A DNA stretch of 64,000 nucleotides from Enterovibrio qingdaonensis. GTDB taxonomy: Bacteria; Pseudomonadota; Gammaproteobacteria; Enterobacterales; Vibrionaceae. The stretch is from assembly GCF_028683135.1 (NCBI RefSeq), contig NZ_JAJUBB010000016.1, positions 53,077 through 117,076 on the forward strand, in the 5' to 3' direction. Under the pieces are notes generated by a model. That model worked only from the letters and a program-made list of their open reading frames with translations. It did no database searches and had not been told where the DNA came from. This document shows, in pieces, positions 44,851 through 54,325 of the stretch. Position 1 is the first letter of the stretch. Each line of letters starts with the position of its first letter. The translations under genes and the position numbers were made by a program.

Positions 44851-45507
44851 GTTGTCTCCTGAATATATTTCCATTTGTAACATTGCGCATGCGCATGTAG
44901 ACCTATTAATGAATCACTTATGGTGGCAAATGTAGCGAATAGCTTCAGGACAACTTACTTTTGCGAAGGTAGGGTGTAACGAAGTTTTCAATTGCAGCAT
45001 AAAGAGCTCTATTAACCAGGCCGAACGATAGTAACACAGCATCTCCAATTGTGAAGGTATTTTGGGATACCGCTGTATCAATGTGTGCTCTGTGTCGGCA
45101 GAAATTTCAAAAACACCAAAAATTTCAGCCAAAGCTGAACACAAAGTAAACATAGTCGTTAATCGAGGAAAAGAAAGTGAGACACGTCCCGATTTTCGAA
45201 TCATAGAGTGTATTCTTTCTAAGAATCATGCGTTTAGAGGTGATGTTATTGGTGGAATGTCATCTATTTGTAAAGAAAAACACTGTTTACGGACCGCAAA
45301 AAAGCATATAAAAATCCAGAGTCTCATTGCTGATTGTTTGGCGCGACATAATTAGAATTAGGCTATATCCACACTAGCTAAAGGTGCTCAAAACGCGTTT
45401 TCAGTGATGCTTTTTTTCAGGGTTAACGAGTACTGAAACGCAGCTTCTTCAGGTGGTTTGTGAACACAACTTTAATAACAATGCGCGTGAGTAATGCGGA
45501 GGTTTAA
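44851..45507. other. Intergenic stretch: csp leader and mak upstream region
   Basis: No gene is supported with confidence. Overlapping frames on both strands (44914-45204 minus, 45062-45355 plus) show no ribosome-binding site or recognisable domain. TGCGCATGCGCA at 44884-44895 is a perfect palindrome in the likely csp leader. AAAACGCGTTTT at 45390-45401 is a perfect palindrome 107 bases before mak and may be an operator. Confidence 0.5.
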
Positions 45508-46407
45508 GTGAGAATTGGGATAGATCTTGGTGGTACGAAAATCGAGGCCGTTGTACTGACTGATAGCGGCGAGCAGGTATTTTGTGAACGTGTACCTACC
45601 CCTCAACATGACTATCAAGGAACCTTGAATGCCATTAAAGGACTGGTTGAACGCGCTGAAGAAGCAGTGGGTGAAACGTGCTCTGTTGGTTTAGGTATTC
45701 CGGGCACCTTGTCACCAGTGACGGGTTTTGTGAAAAATGCTAACTCAGTCTGGTTGAATGGCAAACCGCTGGATAAAGATCTAGAAGCTGTGCTTAACCG
45801 AGAAGTGCGTATTGCCAACGATGCAAACTGCCTTGCGGTATCAGAAGCCGTAGATGGTGCTGGAGCGGGAAAACACTTTGTGTTTGCAGTGATTATTGGT
45901 ACGGGTTGCGGTGGTGGTGTCGCCATTGATAGCAAAGTGCACGCAGGCGGAAATGGTGTCGCAGGGGAGTGGGGTCATAATCCATTACCGTGGCAAAATG
46001 ACAGCGACCGTCATCATGAGTCCAATACACCTTGTTACTGCGGTAAGCCTGGGTGCCTCGAGGTCTTTATTTCTGGCACGGGTTTTTGGAAAGATTTTGA
46101 GTTAAATGCAGGCCAAACATTGCGAGGCCAAGAAATTGTCGCGTTAGCAGAAAGTGGAAATGCCGATGCGGAAGCGTGTTTGCAGCGTTATGAAGATCGT
46201 TTGTCGCGCGCGTTGGCGTCATTGGTTAATACGGTTGATCCTGATGTCATTGTCCTCGGCGGTGGCATGTCCAATGTCGACCGTATCTATCAAAATGTGC
46301 CGAAGTTAATGTCAAAATGGGTGCTGGGCGGTGAATGCGCGACTCCCGTTGTTAAAGCAAAATACGGCGACTCTAGCGGTGTGCGCGGTGCCGCATGGCT
46401 TTGGTAA
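45508..46407 (+). CDS. mak: Fructokinase Mak (ROK family)
   Basis: The 299-residue ROK kinase is close to E. coli Mak along its whole length: [13 protein letters not shown] (ATP-binding), [28 protein letters not shown] with the catalytic Asp, [19 protein letters not shown] and the zinc site [10 protein letters not shown]. It phosphorylates free fructose (and mannose weakly) on C6 with ATP. Its start codon is GTG at 45508, with GCGGAGG upstream. It is a single gene followed by a hairpin terminator. Confidence 0.93.
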   Translation: MRIGIDLGGTKIEAVVLTDSGEQVFCERVPTPQHDYQGTLNAIKGLVERAEEAVGETCSVGLGIPGTLSPVTGFVKNANSVWLNGKPLDKDLEAVLNREVRIANDANCLAVSEAVDGAGAGKHFVFAVIIGTGCGGGVAIDSKVHAGGNGVAGEWGHNPLPWQNDSDRHHESNTPCYCGKPGCLEVFISGTGFWKDFELNAGQTLRGQEIVALAESGNADAEACLQRYEDRLSRALASLVNTVDPDVIVLGGGMSNVDRIYQNVPKLMSKWVLGGECATPVVKAKYGDSSGVRGAAWLW

Positions 46408-46419
46408 TTGTTAGTTAAA

Positions 46420-46456
46420 TAAAAGAGCACGGCGGCGTCCGTGCTCTCCTTCTCCT
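46420..46456 (+). terminator. Terminator of mak
   Basis: GAGCACGG and CCGTGCTC form an eight-base-pair stem with loop CGGCGT, followed by the pyrimidine-rich TCCTTCTCCTCCTT. Confidence 0.75.
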
Positions 46457-46561
46457 CCTTACTTCCTGTTCCGCTCTGCAACTCAAACTGATAAGAACTA
46501 TATTCAATAATGTGTTTCATTTTTGAAACGCTTTTATTGTGTTCTCCCAGTAAGGGGTCTT

Positions 46562-47116
46562 ATGAAAATCATTTTTGCAGATGACATGGCAGACATGCGC
46601 GAAAACATTCTTTCTTCTCTTAACGCAGTAGAAGAAGAATTTGGGCCATTTGAAATCCTCGGCGAGGCAAAAAATGGGCGTGAGCTAATAGATTTAGTCG
46701 ATAAGTATCCTCACGTCGATCTTGTGTTAACTGACTTGAGAATGCCGACGATGGATGGCTTATCCGCATTGGTTTATCTCAAAGCGAACAACAAAATTAA
46801 TAAAATTGTTGTTATTTCAAGTGAGAACATTGTGTCTATCAGTCAAGCAGAAAAGCTGCGCGTGGAAGCCGAGATTGAAGAAAAAATGGGGCTCTTGGAT
46901 AAGATCGCGCATCGTGTGATTGATGACGAAGAGGTTGAAGGCAAGATTAACTCCATTCTCCTTGGGTGTGAAAAACTCCGTCTTGACCCAATTCAAGTCG
47001 CTGAATATTACGGTGCAAATGGGTATATGCGCAAACCCGTGTCACGCAGGAAAATGGGGAGCTTACTTGAGGCCCTCTCTACACAAAGCGGTTTTATCAA
47101 CATTGGGCTGGTGTAA
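46562..47116 (+). CDS. CheY-like response regulator with a large internal insert
   Basis: The 184-residue protein is a single receiver domain. It has the acidic pair Asp7-Asp8 in IIFADDMADM, phospho-acceptor Asp58 in VLTDLRMPTMDG, Ser86/Ser87 in VISSEN and Lys158 in YMRKPVS. The stretch between the Ser and the Lys is about 70 residues, against roughly 20 in CheY, so an extra charged helical segment of about 48 residues is inserted before the last strand. The ATG at 46562 has AAGGGG upstream. It opens the chemosensory cluster and is the only stand-alone receiver, hence the likely output protein. Confidence 0.87.
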   Translation: MKIIFADDMADMRENILSSLNAVEEEFGPFEILGEAKNGRELIDLVDKYPHVDLVLTDLRMPTMDGLSALVYLKANNKINKIVVISSENIVSISQAEKLRVEAEIEEKMGLLDKIAHRVIDDEEVEGKINSILLGCEKLRLDPIQVAEYYGANGYMRKPVSRRKMGSLLEALSTQSGFINIGLV

Positions 47117-47337
47117 TTCGCCTTCATCGGCGAGCACATGAGGCGTGATAGCCCCAAAGTTGCTTATTGATTGTTTTGACAATGAGACACGGTCGCCTAG
47201 TGTTTAATCGAGGTCATTCAAACATTATAAAAACCTTACGTTGGCTTGCAGAACAGATTTTGCGCTTATATATCAATGAATAATACTGATTGATAGCAGT
47301 TGTAAGTGCCTACTGATTACCTGATTAAGGTGTGCAA
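47117..47337 (+). other. Intergenic gap before cheW
   Basis: This 221-base gap separates the regulator from the tightly packed cheW-to-HPt genes and probably holds a second promoter. No clear -35/-10 pair or flagellar sigma-28 site was found. Confidence 0.4.
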
Positions 47338-47913
47338 ATGAGTATGGCAGCAGAGCACCAAACCAAATTTCAACCTCCTTCAAGCGCGTCAGCCTCTGAA
47401 GGGAGTGCAAGTAAAAGGTTTAATCAGAAAAACCTGATTTTCTCGCTCGACAACGAACAGTATGGCATTCCGTTATCTTCGGTAAAAGAAGTGATAGGAA
47501 TGGTGAATGTGACGCCAATTCCCCACGTTCCTCTATTTTTCAAAGGACTGCTAAACCTTCGGGGGAAGATCATTTCAGTGATCGACTTACGATTAAAGCT
47601 TGGGCTGAAGGAAAAGCCTTACGAAGCAAAAAAGACGTCCATCATCATCAGTGATGTCAACGAGCTCACCATTGGTACGATTGTCGATGACGTCAATGAG
47701 GTGGTGGGGTTCAATGAAGAGCAAATAGAAAAAAACCTCGATATTTCAAACAGCATAAAGCGAGATTACATCGCAGGGGTTGCCAAAGGCCCGCATAACC
47801 TCGTGCTACTGCTTGACATTCATAGAGTGTTAGACCCCGATGAACTCGATCTCATCAATCAGCACGCAGTATTACCTCAAGAAGACACTAACAAAGAAAG
47901 CCAAGAGGGATAG
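47338..47913 (+). CDS. cheW: CheW-type coupling protein
   Basis: The 191-residue protein has a CheW domain from about residue 32 to 175, with NEQYGIPLSSVKEVIGM, LNLRGKIISVIDLR and a terminal LVLLLDIHRVLD. About 30 variable N-terminal residues precede it. The ATG at 47338 follows AAGG; a GTG six bases earlier and an ATG six bases later are alternatives. It links the receptor encoded next to the P5 domain of the CheA-like kinase. It begins the tight six-gene run. Confidence 0.92.
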   Translation: MSMAAEHQTKFQPPSSASASEGSASKRFNQKNLIFSLDNEQYGIPLSSVKEVIGMVNVTPIPHVPLFFKGLLNLRGKIISVIDLRLKLGLKEKPYEAKKTSIIISDVNELTIGTIVDDVNEVVGFNEEQIEKNLDISNSIKRDYIAGVAKGPHNLVLLLDIHRVLDPDELDLINQHAVLPQEDTNKESQEG

Positions 47914-47916
47914 GCC

Positions 47917-50073
47917 ATGTTCGACACTCTCTCCTTACGCGCAAAAATCATCCTAGGTAATGCAATCAGCTTACTGTTTCTCATTACCATTGGCGTGATC
48001 AGTTATAAAAGTATCAATCAATTGAATGAGACGGATATGTGGGTTGACCATACTCACCGCGTTATTAATCAGGCACTTAAAATTGAAAGTGCCGCCGTTG
48101 ATATGGAAACGGGTATGCGTGGCTACCTCCTTGCCGGGAGAGAACAGTTTCTTGAGCCCTATAAAAGCGGTAAACGGCACTTTGAGGAATTGGTCGGTGA
48201 ATTAAAAACAACGGTCAGTGATAACCCATCACAAGTGGCATTGCTCGGGGAGATTGAATCAAACATCCAAGAGTGGCAAACCACAGTAATAGATGATTCC
48301 ATTCTACTTCGCCGTGAAATTGGTGATGCAAAAACCATGAATGACATGGCGATGACGATCTCTGAGGCCAGAGGAAAGGAATACTTTGACCGCTTTCGTG
48401 GGCTTGTGGACACCTTTATTTTGCGGGAGCGCATTCTATTGGAACAAAGGGAGAGTGCCTTTTCAAATGCCACGAGCGTTGACGAGATCAGTCAAAGTGT
48501 TGATTGGGTATCGCACACCTACCAAGTGATTGAAAAGGCGTTACTGATTGAAGCCTCAGCACTGGATATGGAAACGGGCATGAGAGGTTTTCTTCTTGCT
48601 GGAAGAGATACATTTCTAGAGCCGTACAATGAAGGACGTCGCGTGATTAACACGCTAATTAGTGACCTAAAGGTCAAAGTGTCGGATAACCCTGAGCAAG
48701 TCGTGCTGTTGGGCGAGATCGATACGGTTATTTCTGATTGGCGTACTGACATTGCAGAGCCGCAAATAATGCTTCGCCGTGAAATTGGTAATGGAAAAAC
48801 CATGGACGATATCGCGGATTTGGTAGCAGAAGCTAAAGGGAAGTTTTTCTTTGACACATTTCGAGGACAAATCGCGACGTTTATCGAGCGGGAAGAGGTA
48901 TTAATGGCTGAGCGCCAAGCTAAGGCTGCTGCAACCGTTTCTGAAACCAACTACACCCTGATTTTTGGTGTGATTATCGCAGTTATTGTCGCCATTCCTA
49001 CGACATTTATTCTTAGTAAATCCATTATGCGCCCCTTCCAGAAAATTTTTCGTGGACTCGAAACGTTTAGCTCTAAAGAACTCATGGAACTTAATGTCGC
49101 ATTTAATGGCGTCGTGAAAAAAATGAGCCAAAGTGCCAACCGTGTTGCGACGGTATCGAACAGTATTGATAACGTGTCGCAGAACCTGTCCCAAATATCT
49201 AATCGACAAGCCAGTTCTGTTGAGGAAACGTCGGCGAGCACAGAAGAAATTTCGGGTATGGTACGAATAAACGTCCAAGCTGCCGAAGAATCCAGAGACC
49301 TGTCCAAGCAGGTTGGAGAGAAAATGTCGAAGCTTGATGAGGCAATGGATAAGATTTCGGAATCGAATCAAAAAATTGCTGAGCTCGTTAAAATCATTGG
49401 AGAAATCGGCGCAAAAACGGAAATCATTGATGAGATTGTGTTCCAAACCAAGCTTCTGTCTTTCAATGCCTCTGTTGAAGCGGAGCGGGCGGGTGAGCAT
49501 GGCCGCGGCTTTGCGGTCGTTGCTCAAGAAGTGGGTAATCTTGCACAAATGAGTGGTAAGGCAGCAACGGACATCGCATCCATTGTTAGGCAGAGTATTT
49601 GTGAGGCAGAAGCCATCGCAAAAGAAAACACGACTCGTGTAGAAAAAGGCTCAACGATTGTTGCTGAAACGCGAATGCAATCAAATCAAGTCTTGGAAGG
49701 GACAACGCGAATTTCTGATGCGTCAAATGAACAAGCGCGAGGAATCCAGGAAATCAGTAATGCTGTCGAATCGATCAATAAGGCGACGCAGCATGCCGCA
49801 TCCATCGCTGATCAAGCATCTGGCTCTAGTTCAGAACTCAGCAGCCAAGCGGAAGAACTTAATCGCATGGTAAATAATCTCAATAGTTTTTTGAAAGGGC
49901 ATGACAAGGTATTGAGCGGCACAACCGATGCAAATGTAAGTAGTCATTTGCAAGAGGATTATGAGTGGCAATCTTATTCTGGCGTTCGCAAGCAGATTGA
50001 ACAGCCGGTGGACATAGAGCATACCAGCTCAGAGGTAGATAAAGATAACAAAGTGGCTTGGAATCGCCTCTGA
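47917..50073 (+). CDS. Methyl-accepting chemotaxis protein with tandem CHASE3 domains
   Basis: The 718-residue receptor has helices at about 11-29 and 347-366. The periplasmic part is an internal duplication: [14 protein letters not shown] at 62 and [14 protein letters not shown] at 217, both followed by FLEPY and later RREIG. Each copy fits a CHASE3 domain. After the second helix the sequence passes into coiled coil with only a short, poorly matching HAMP-like stretch. The signalling tip reads [19 protein letters not shown] instead of the usual TNLLALNAAVEAARAGEQG. It starts three bases after cheW. The ligand is unknown. Confidence 0.92.
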   Translation: MFDTLSLRAKIILGNAISLLFLITIGVISYKSINQLNETDMWVDHTHRVINQALKIESAAVDMETGMRGYLLAGREQFLEPYKSGKRHFEELVGELKTTVSDNPSQVALLGEIESNIQEWQTTVIDDSILLRREIGDAKTMNDMAMTISEARGKEYFDRFRGLVDTFILRERILLEQRESAFSNATSVDEISQSVDWVSHTYQVIEKALLIEASALDMETGMRGFLLAGRDTFLEPYNEGRRVINTLISDLKVKVSDNPEQVVLLGEIDTVISDWRTDIAEPQIMLRREIGNGKTMDDIADLVAEAKGKFFFDTFRGQIATFIEREEVLMAERQAKAAATVSETNYTLIFGVIIAVIVAIPTTFILSKSIMRPFQKIFRGLETFSSKELMELNVAFNGVVKKMSQSANRVATVSNSIDNVSQNLSQISNRQASSVEETSASTEEISGMVRINVQAAEESRDLSKQVGEKMSKLDEAMDKISESNQKIAELVKIIGEIGAKTEIIDEIVFQTKLLSFNASVEAERAGEHGRGFAVVAQEVGNLAQMSGKAATDIASIVRQSICEAEAIAKENTTRVEKGSTIVAETRMQSNQVLEGTTRISDASNEQARGIQEISNAVESINKATQHAASIADQASGSSSELSSQAEELNRMVNNLNSFLKGHDKVLSGTTDANVSSHLQEDYEWQSYSGVRKQIEQPVDIEHTSSEVDKDNKVAWNRL

Positions 50074-50089
50074 TTTTGTGGGTACGGGT

Positions 50090-50962
50090 ATGGATGAATA
50101 CTTCGATTCTAAAATGCTGGAAAGCGAATTGTCAGCAACAGGCAATTCGCCAACATTGTCGTCTCAGGAGTTTACTTACTTTGCTGCCCTGATCTTTCGT
50201 CATGCAGGTATCAAGCTGGGTGCAGAAAAACGCAAAATGCTCGAAATTCGTTTGAGTAAGCGTTTAAGGGCACTGAACTTGACGAGTTTTGACGCTTACC
50301 TTCATGTGTTGCAACAAGATCCAAGTGGCACTGAGTTGGTTGAATTTACCAATGCGGTGACTACAAACAAAACTGAATTCTTTCGGGAGCAATACCATTT
50401 CGACTTCTTAGTTAAGGATATTTTGGCAAAGCGGCATCGTGAATCTGTGTTTATTTGGTCGGCCGCCTGTGCCAGCGGCGAAGAGCCCTATTCAATTGCA
50501 ATGGTTTGTGAAGAAATACGCCGAGAAAGAATTAATTTTGACTACCGTATATTGTCGACGGACGTCGATACGCAGCGCTTAGCCATGAGCCAAGAAGGGA
50601 CGTACGCTATAGATAAGTTAGGCGAAATTCCCCTTCGTTATCACGATAAGTACCTTTGTTTCCAAAACGCACGAACGGAGGATACCTTCCAGGTTGCTGA
50701 GCATGTTCGTAACTATGTGAAATTTCGCCAGCACAACTTGATTCATTACCCCGAAAAATACGGTATTCAATTTCACTACATCTTTTTACGAAATGTACTG
50801 TTCTATTTTGACCGAGAAACGAGTGAAAAGGTTGTCAGTTCTTTAGTAAGCCAGCTTCAACCCGGAGGGCTTTTCTTTGTCGGTTTGACAGAAACCCTTC
50901 AACACATGGATGTGGGAATTGAGCAAGTAGGTTCATCGGTCTACCAAAAAGTGGCGACATAG
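50090..50962 (+). CDS. cheR: CheR-type receptor methyltransferase
   Basis: The 290-residue protein has the helical N-terminal CheR domain (residues about 25-95) and an S-adenosylmethionine-binding C-terminal domain with TTNKTEFFREQYHF, WSAACASGEEPYSIAM, STDVD and the HNL/FLRNVLFYFD block. It methylates glutamates of the receptor encoded directly before it. The ATG at 50090 is preferred to an in-frame GTG at 50078, though neither has a strong ribosome-binding sequence. No C-terminal pentapeptide-binding extension is apparent. Confidence 0.92.
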   Translation: MDEYFDSKMLESELSATGNSPTLSSQEFTYFAALIFRHAGIKLGAEKRKMLEIRLSKRLRALNLTSFDAYLHVLQQDPSGTELVEFTNAVTTNKTEFFREQYHFDFLVKDILAKRHRESVFIWSAACASGEEPYSIAMVCEEIRRERINFDYRILSTDVDTQRLAMSQEGTYAIDKLGEIPLRYHDKYLCFQNARTEDTFQVAEHVRNYVKFRQHNLIHYPEKYGIQFHYIFLRNVLFYFDRETSEKVVSSLVSQLQPGGLFFVGLTETLQHMDVGIEQVGSSVYQKVAT

Positions 50963-50970
50963 GGGCTGAC

Positions 50971-52506
50971 ATGCGTGAGATTCAGGTGAGCTCAGGAGAA
51001 TGTCTATTTGCATATAAAAAAAATATGTGGATGCAAACCGTTGTTGGCACCTGTGTCACCGTGTGTATCTGGGATAAAGAAAACCACAGTGGTGGAATGT
51101 GCCATTACCGCTTACCTGTCGCGCCAGAATCAATTGCGCTGGGGGATAACGCCAATGATTATGGCTCTTGCGCAATCCCAAACCTGCTGAGAAAGTTCAA
51201 ACATACCGCCTCAATACCACAAAACCTATGTGCGTGGGTATTGGGTGGTGGGCAAATCAATGACGGTGAATTTGCGCAAGCACAGCAGATTGGTGAGCGG
51301 AACATTGCTGTCGCGTTTGAACTCCTTGCTCATTATGGATTACCCATTTTTGGTGTGTCAGTGGGTGACAGGACCGGGCGACAAGTGAGGTTTAATCCGT
51401 TTACGGGTGATGTGGACTTTCGCTTGGTTGAAGACAGTGCCAATCACCCGCCGGCAAGAGGTGATATGCCTAAGCGAGGATACATCGCTGCGGTTGCAGG
51501 CAACGTTGCAACGAAAACCTGGATTGAGAATGCACTCTCTTCGAATTTTCAGGGTTTTGTTGAGTCCTTTGACGATTTTGAGGACGTCACTCAGCGGGCA
51601 AAAGTGAGTAAACCACGCGTGCTGATTATTGATTCAAAGCTTTTGCCTATCAAAAACAGAGGCGTGAATGCGCCGCTGGGTTTGCCTGCTGTTGTGGTGT
51701 CTGACACCTTGTCGTCTCTTCCTATTTCTGTCTATAAAAATCTTGAAGCTACGTTAGGGAACTACAGTTTTATTTCCTCGGCAGAAAGCCTGCCCAAAGT
51801 GTTGGAAACGGCTATTTCACTCACGCATCAACAACAGGCTGAACAAGACTTGGAGCAGAGCACGGCGGCAAACAACGTGCAGCACCGTCAGTGTCGTGAC
51901 ACCTTAATTTTTGTTGGCTCTTCAACAGGGGGCGTGGATGCGTTGGAAACCGTCCTCAAGGACTTACCTCAAACGATGCCGCCGATATTTATTGTGCAGC
52001 ACATTCCTGAGGAGTATTCATCAACACTGGTTAAGCGACTAAATACTGTCAGTAAACTCACGGTAGTAGAGGCGGCGGATGGCGAAGTTGTAAAAGAGTC
52101 CATGGTGTATTTCGCGCCGGGGGGGCACCACATCAAAGTCGCGCAACTCGGCGACGAAACGTCCATTGTTCGTGTGACCCGAGATGCGCCCTTAAACAAC
52201 TTTCGTCCATCGGTGGATTATCTCTTTCAATCCGCATTGAAAATCCAGAACAAGAAAATTGTCGCTGTCTTAATGACAGGCATGGGGAGTGATGGTGCTG
52301 GCGCACTTAAGTCCTTAAAAGACAAAGGTGCACTGACACTCATACAAGATGAAGCGAGCAGTGCTGTATTTGGGATGGCACGTGTAGCAAAGGAAATCGA
52401 TGCGGTATGCCGAACTATTCCATTGATTGGGATAGCGCCTGCATTGGTCGAGGCTACCGGAACGTTATCGCTCGGACACTCTCGGGTAAATGAGGAAGAG
52501 TATTGA
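50971..52506 (+). CDS. CheD-CheB fusion protein with a degenerate receiver between
   Basis: The 511-residue protein starts with a complete CheD deamidase domain (about 1-155), with catalytic Cys28 in VVGTCVT and His45 in GGMCHYRLP. A region of about 115 residues (170-285) has receiver-like strand order and an Asp221 in VLIIDSK but lacks the acidic pair. The C-terminus (about 308-505) is a CheB methylesterase with Ser318 in GSSTGG, His344 in VQHIPEE and Asp441 in GMGSDGAG. One chain could thus deamidate and demethylate the receptor. CheD and CheB are normally separate; this is a rare fusion. Confidence 0.9.
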   Translation: MREIQVSSGECLFAYKKNMWMQTVVGTCVTVCIWDKENHSGGMCHYRLPVAPESIALGDNANDYGSCAIPNLLRKFKHTASIPQNLCAWVLGGGQINDGEFAQAQQIGERNIAVAFELLAHYGLPIFGVSVGDRTGRQVRFNPFTGDVDFRLVEDSANHPPARGDMPKRGYIAAVAGNVATKTWIENALSSNFQGFVESFDDFEDVTQRAKVSKPRVLIIDSKLLPIKNRGVNAPLGLPAVVVSDTLSSLPISVYKNLEATLGNYSFISSAESLPKVLETAISLTHQQQAEQDLEQSTAANNVQHRQCRDTLIFVGSSTGGVDALETVLKDLPQTMPPIFIVQHIPEEYSSTLVKRLNTVSKLTVVEAADGEVVKESMVYFAPGGHHIKVAQLGDETSIVRVTRDAPLNNFRPSVDYLFQSALKIQNKKIVAVLMTGMGSDGAGALKSLKDKGALTLIQDEASSAVFGMARVAKEIDAVCRTIPLIGIAPALVEATGTLSLGHSRVNEEEY

Positions 52507-54272
52507 CGCATAAACTGAGCGACAGAGAAGCATTCTCTGAGTTTATTAGTGAGTCGACACGGTCCTTAGTAGACCGAGGAGATACCTTAACGTTAGATAA
52601 CATCGTTGAGGTATTAGAACTGCTTGCGGCTAACCCAGATGAGCGATGGAAAGGCGCGGCTCCCTACTATTGTGAGAGAGATGAAATACTTGTTGCGCAC
52701 ACAGAAGAAGTGATGCGGGTGCTCAACGAAGATAATGTCGAGGCAGATGAACGAATACTGTCTTTCATTCGCACATTATTCCAGATGATTGATACTAACG
52801 TCGATGAACGCCAAGGCCTATTAATGGGGGACCATGGCGAAAAAATCGAGCAGGTGATTACGCAGGTTCTGGCAGTGATAACGCTAGACAAAATGGGGAT
52901 GGAGAACCTTTGTTGTGAAGATGCGTCGATATTCGATGACAACGTCCAAAAGGAATTGGATTACCTCATATCACTGGTAGAGCAGGAAGACGAAACAACG
53001 TCGGACCAACCTAAACGTAAAGGACTATCTTCGACGCGGTTATCGGCGACCAAACACGAAGATATAAAGAGCAAGTTTGAACCCACGACCCGCGTTAAAT
53101 CTCACCTTCTTTCTCAGTTGATGAGTTATTCAGAAGAGTTAGTTCAGATAAGAAATACGCTTTTTGATATGGCTGAAAAGGATGAAAACCCCAGCCTGAC
53201 CGAGCTTTCAAACAAACTGCTTTCTGTCTCTGACAACATCCTAAACGATTTACTTAAAACGCAAATGCGCCCCGTTGGAAACCTGCTGAACAAGTATCTC
53301 AGAATTGTGAGAGATCTTTCTCTGGAGCTAAATAAGAAAGTCGATGTGGAAATTATTGGTGAGAACATCGAACTAGACAGCAATGTGATTGATGCCATCA
53401 ACGAACCGTTGACACACTTGGTTCGAAACTCACTCGATCACGGATTCGAAACGCAAGAAACGCGTGCGGCGAAAGGGAAATCAATGGTCGGTAGATTATT
53501 GATTCACGCCTACAACGAATCGGGAAAAGTGGTGATTAGTGTCAGTGATGACGGTAAAGGCATTGATATTGAAAAAGTGCGTGCTAAAGCGATTTCTAAC
53601 AATGTAATCACGCCAGAAACTGCGCGTACCTTGTCAGATAAGGAAGTGCTTGAGCTGATCTTCCACTCTGGACTTTCAACATCAGAGAACGTGAATGCCG
53701 TTTCGGGGCGGGGTGTTGGCATGGATGCCGTGAAACGAAAGGTGGAAGAGATCAAAGGTTCTATCGACGTTTTTTCTCAAAAAGGCGTCGGAACAGAAAT
53801 CGCGATGATTTTTCCCCTCACGATGGCGACATTGAAAGTGGCCTTGTTCGATATTCGAGGGGTTACCTATGCTATTCCTTCCGCGGATATCGCCAGCATT
53901 ATTGGGTTACATTGTAATGAAGAAAACGTCTCCGTCCGGTTTGATAGCGACCATGCGTTACTTTACCGAAATGATGATGTGATTCCTCTCATCGACCCTA
54001 CAGAGTATTTGGGTGACCTTGCTGGCGATAGGTCTTTGGAAAGGGCGTATCGAGCCGGTGAACGGATCAGCATTGTGAACTTTAGGCACCGAGGACAAGA
54101 ATGGGGCTTGCCCGTCGATGAAGTTAAAGCGTTTATCGATATTGTGATTAAACCGCTGGATAAAAGCATGAACGGGAACGAAGTGTTTTCAGGTGCAGCC
54201 GTTCTGGGTAACGGCGAGTTGGCGTTAGTGATCAATTTGAAAAAAGTGATTCAGCTTTCCCGTTTGAGTTAG
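52503..54272 (+). CDS. CheA-like histidine kinase lacking the HPt (P1) domain
   Basis: The 589-residue protein has P3, P4 and P5 of CheA: the dimerisation helices (about 195-275, ending MRPVGNLLNKYLRIVRDL), N-box HLVRNSLDHGFE (305-316), G1 SDDGKGID, G2 SGRGVGMD (401-408) and a CheW-like P5 from about 443. The first 185 residues are helical but contain no HxxKG phospho-acceptor motif, so it cannot carry the usual P1 His. It starts at TTG, overlapping the CheD-CheB stop, with GAGGAAG upstream. It presumably phosphorylates the HPt protein encoded next. Confidence 0.92.
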   Translation: MTHKLSDREAFSEFISESTRSLVDRGDTLTLDNIVEVLELLAANPDERWKGAAPYYCERDEILVAHTEEVMRVLNEDNVEADERILSFIRTLFQMIDTNVDERQGLLMGDHGEKIEQVITQVLAVITLDKMGMENLCCEDASIFDDNVQKELDYLISLVEQEDETTSDQPKRKGLSSTRLSATKHEDIKSKFEPTTRVKSHLLSQLMSYSEELVQIRNTLFDMAEKDENPSLTELSNKLLSVSDNILNDLLKTQMRPVGNLLNKYLRIVRDLSLELNKKVDVEIIGENIELDSNVIDAINEPLTHLVRNSLDHGFETQETRAAKGKSMVGRLLIHAYNESGKVVISVSDDGKGIDIEKVRAKAISNNVITPETARTLSDKEVLELIFHSGLSTSENVNAVSGRGVGMDAVKRKVEEIKGSIDVFSQKGVGTEIAMIFPLTMATLKVALFDIRGVTYAIPSADIASIIGLHCNEENVSVRFDSDHALLYRNDDVIPLIDPTEYLGDLAGDRSLERAYRAGERISIVNFRHRGQEWGLPVDEVKAFIDIVIKPLDKSMNGNEVFSGAAVLGNGELALVINLKKVIQLSRLS

Positions 54273-54325
54273 TTGGTGGGTCGGGAAATTACTTCTTTCT
54301 GCTTATAAATGGACGGATTAGAACA

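Noticed and set aside
44914..45355. Overlapping open frames of 96 and 97 residues on opposite strands
   Set aside because: Neither has a ribosome-binding sequence, domain or plausible composition; both look like chance frames.
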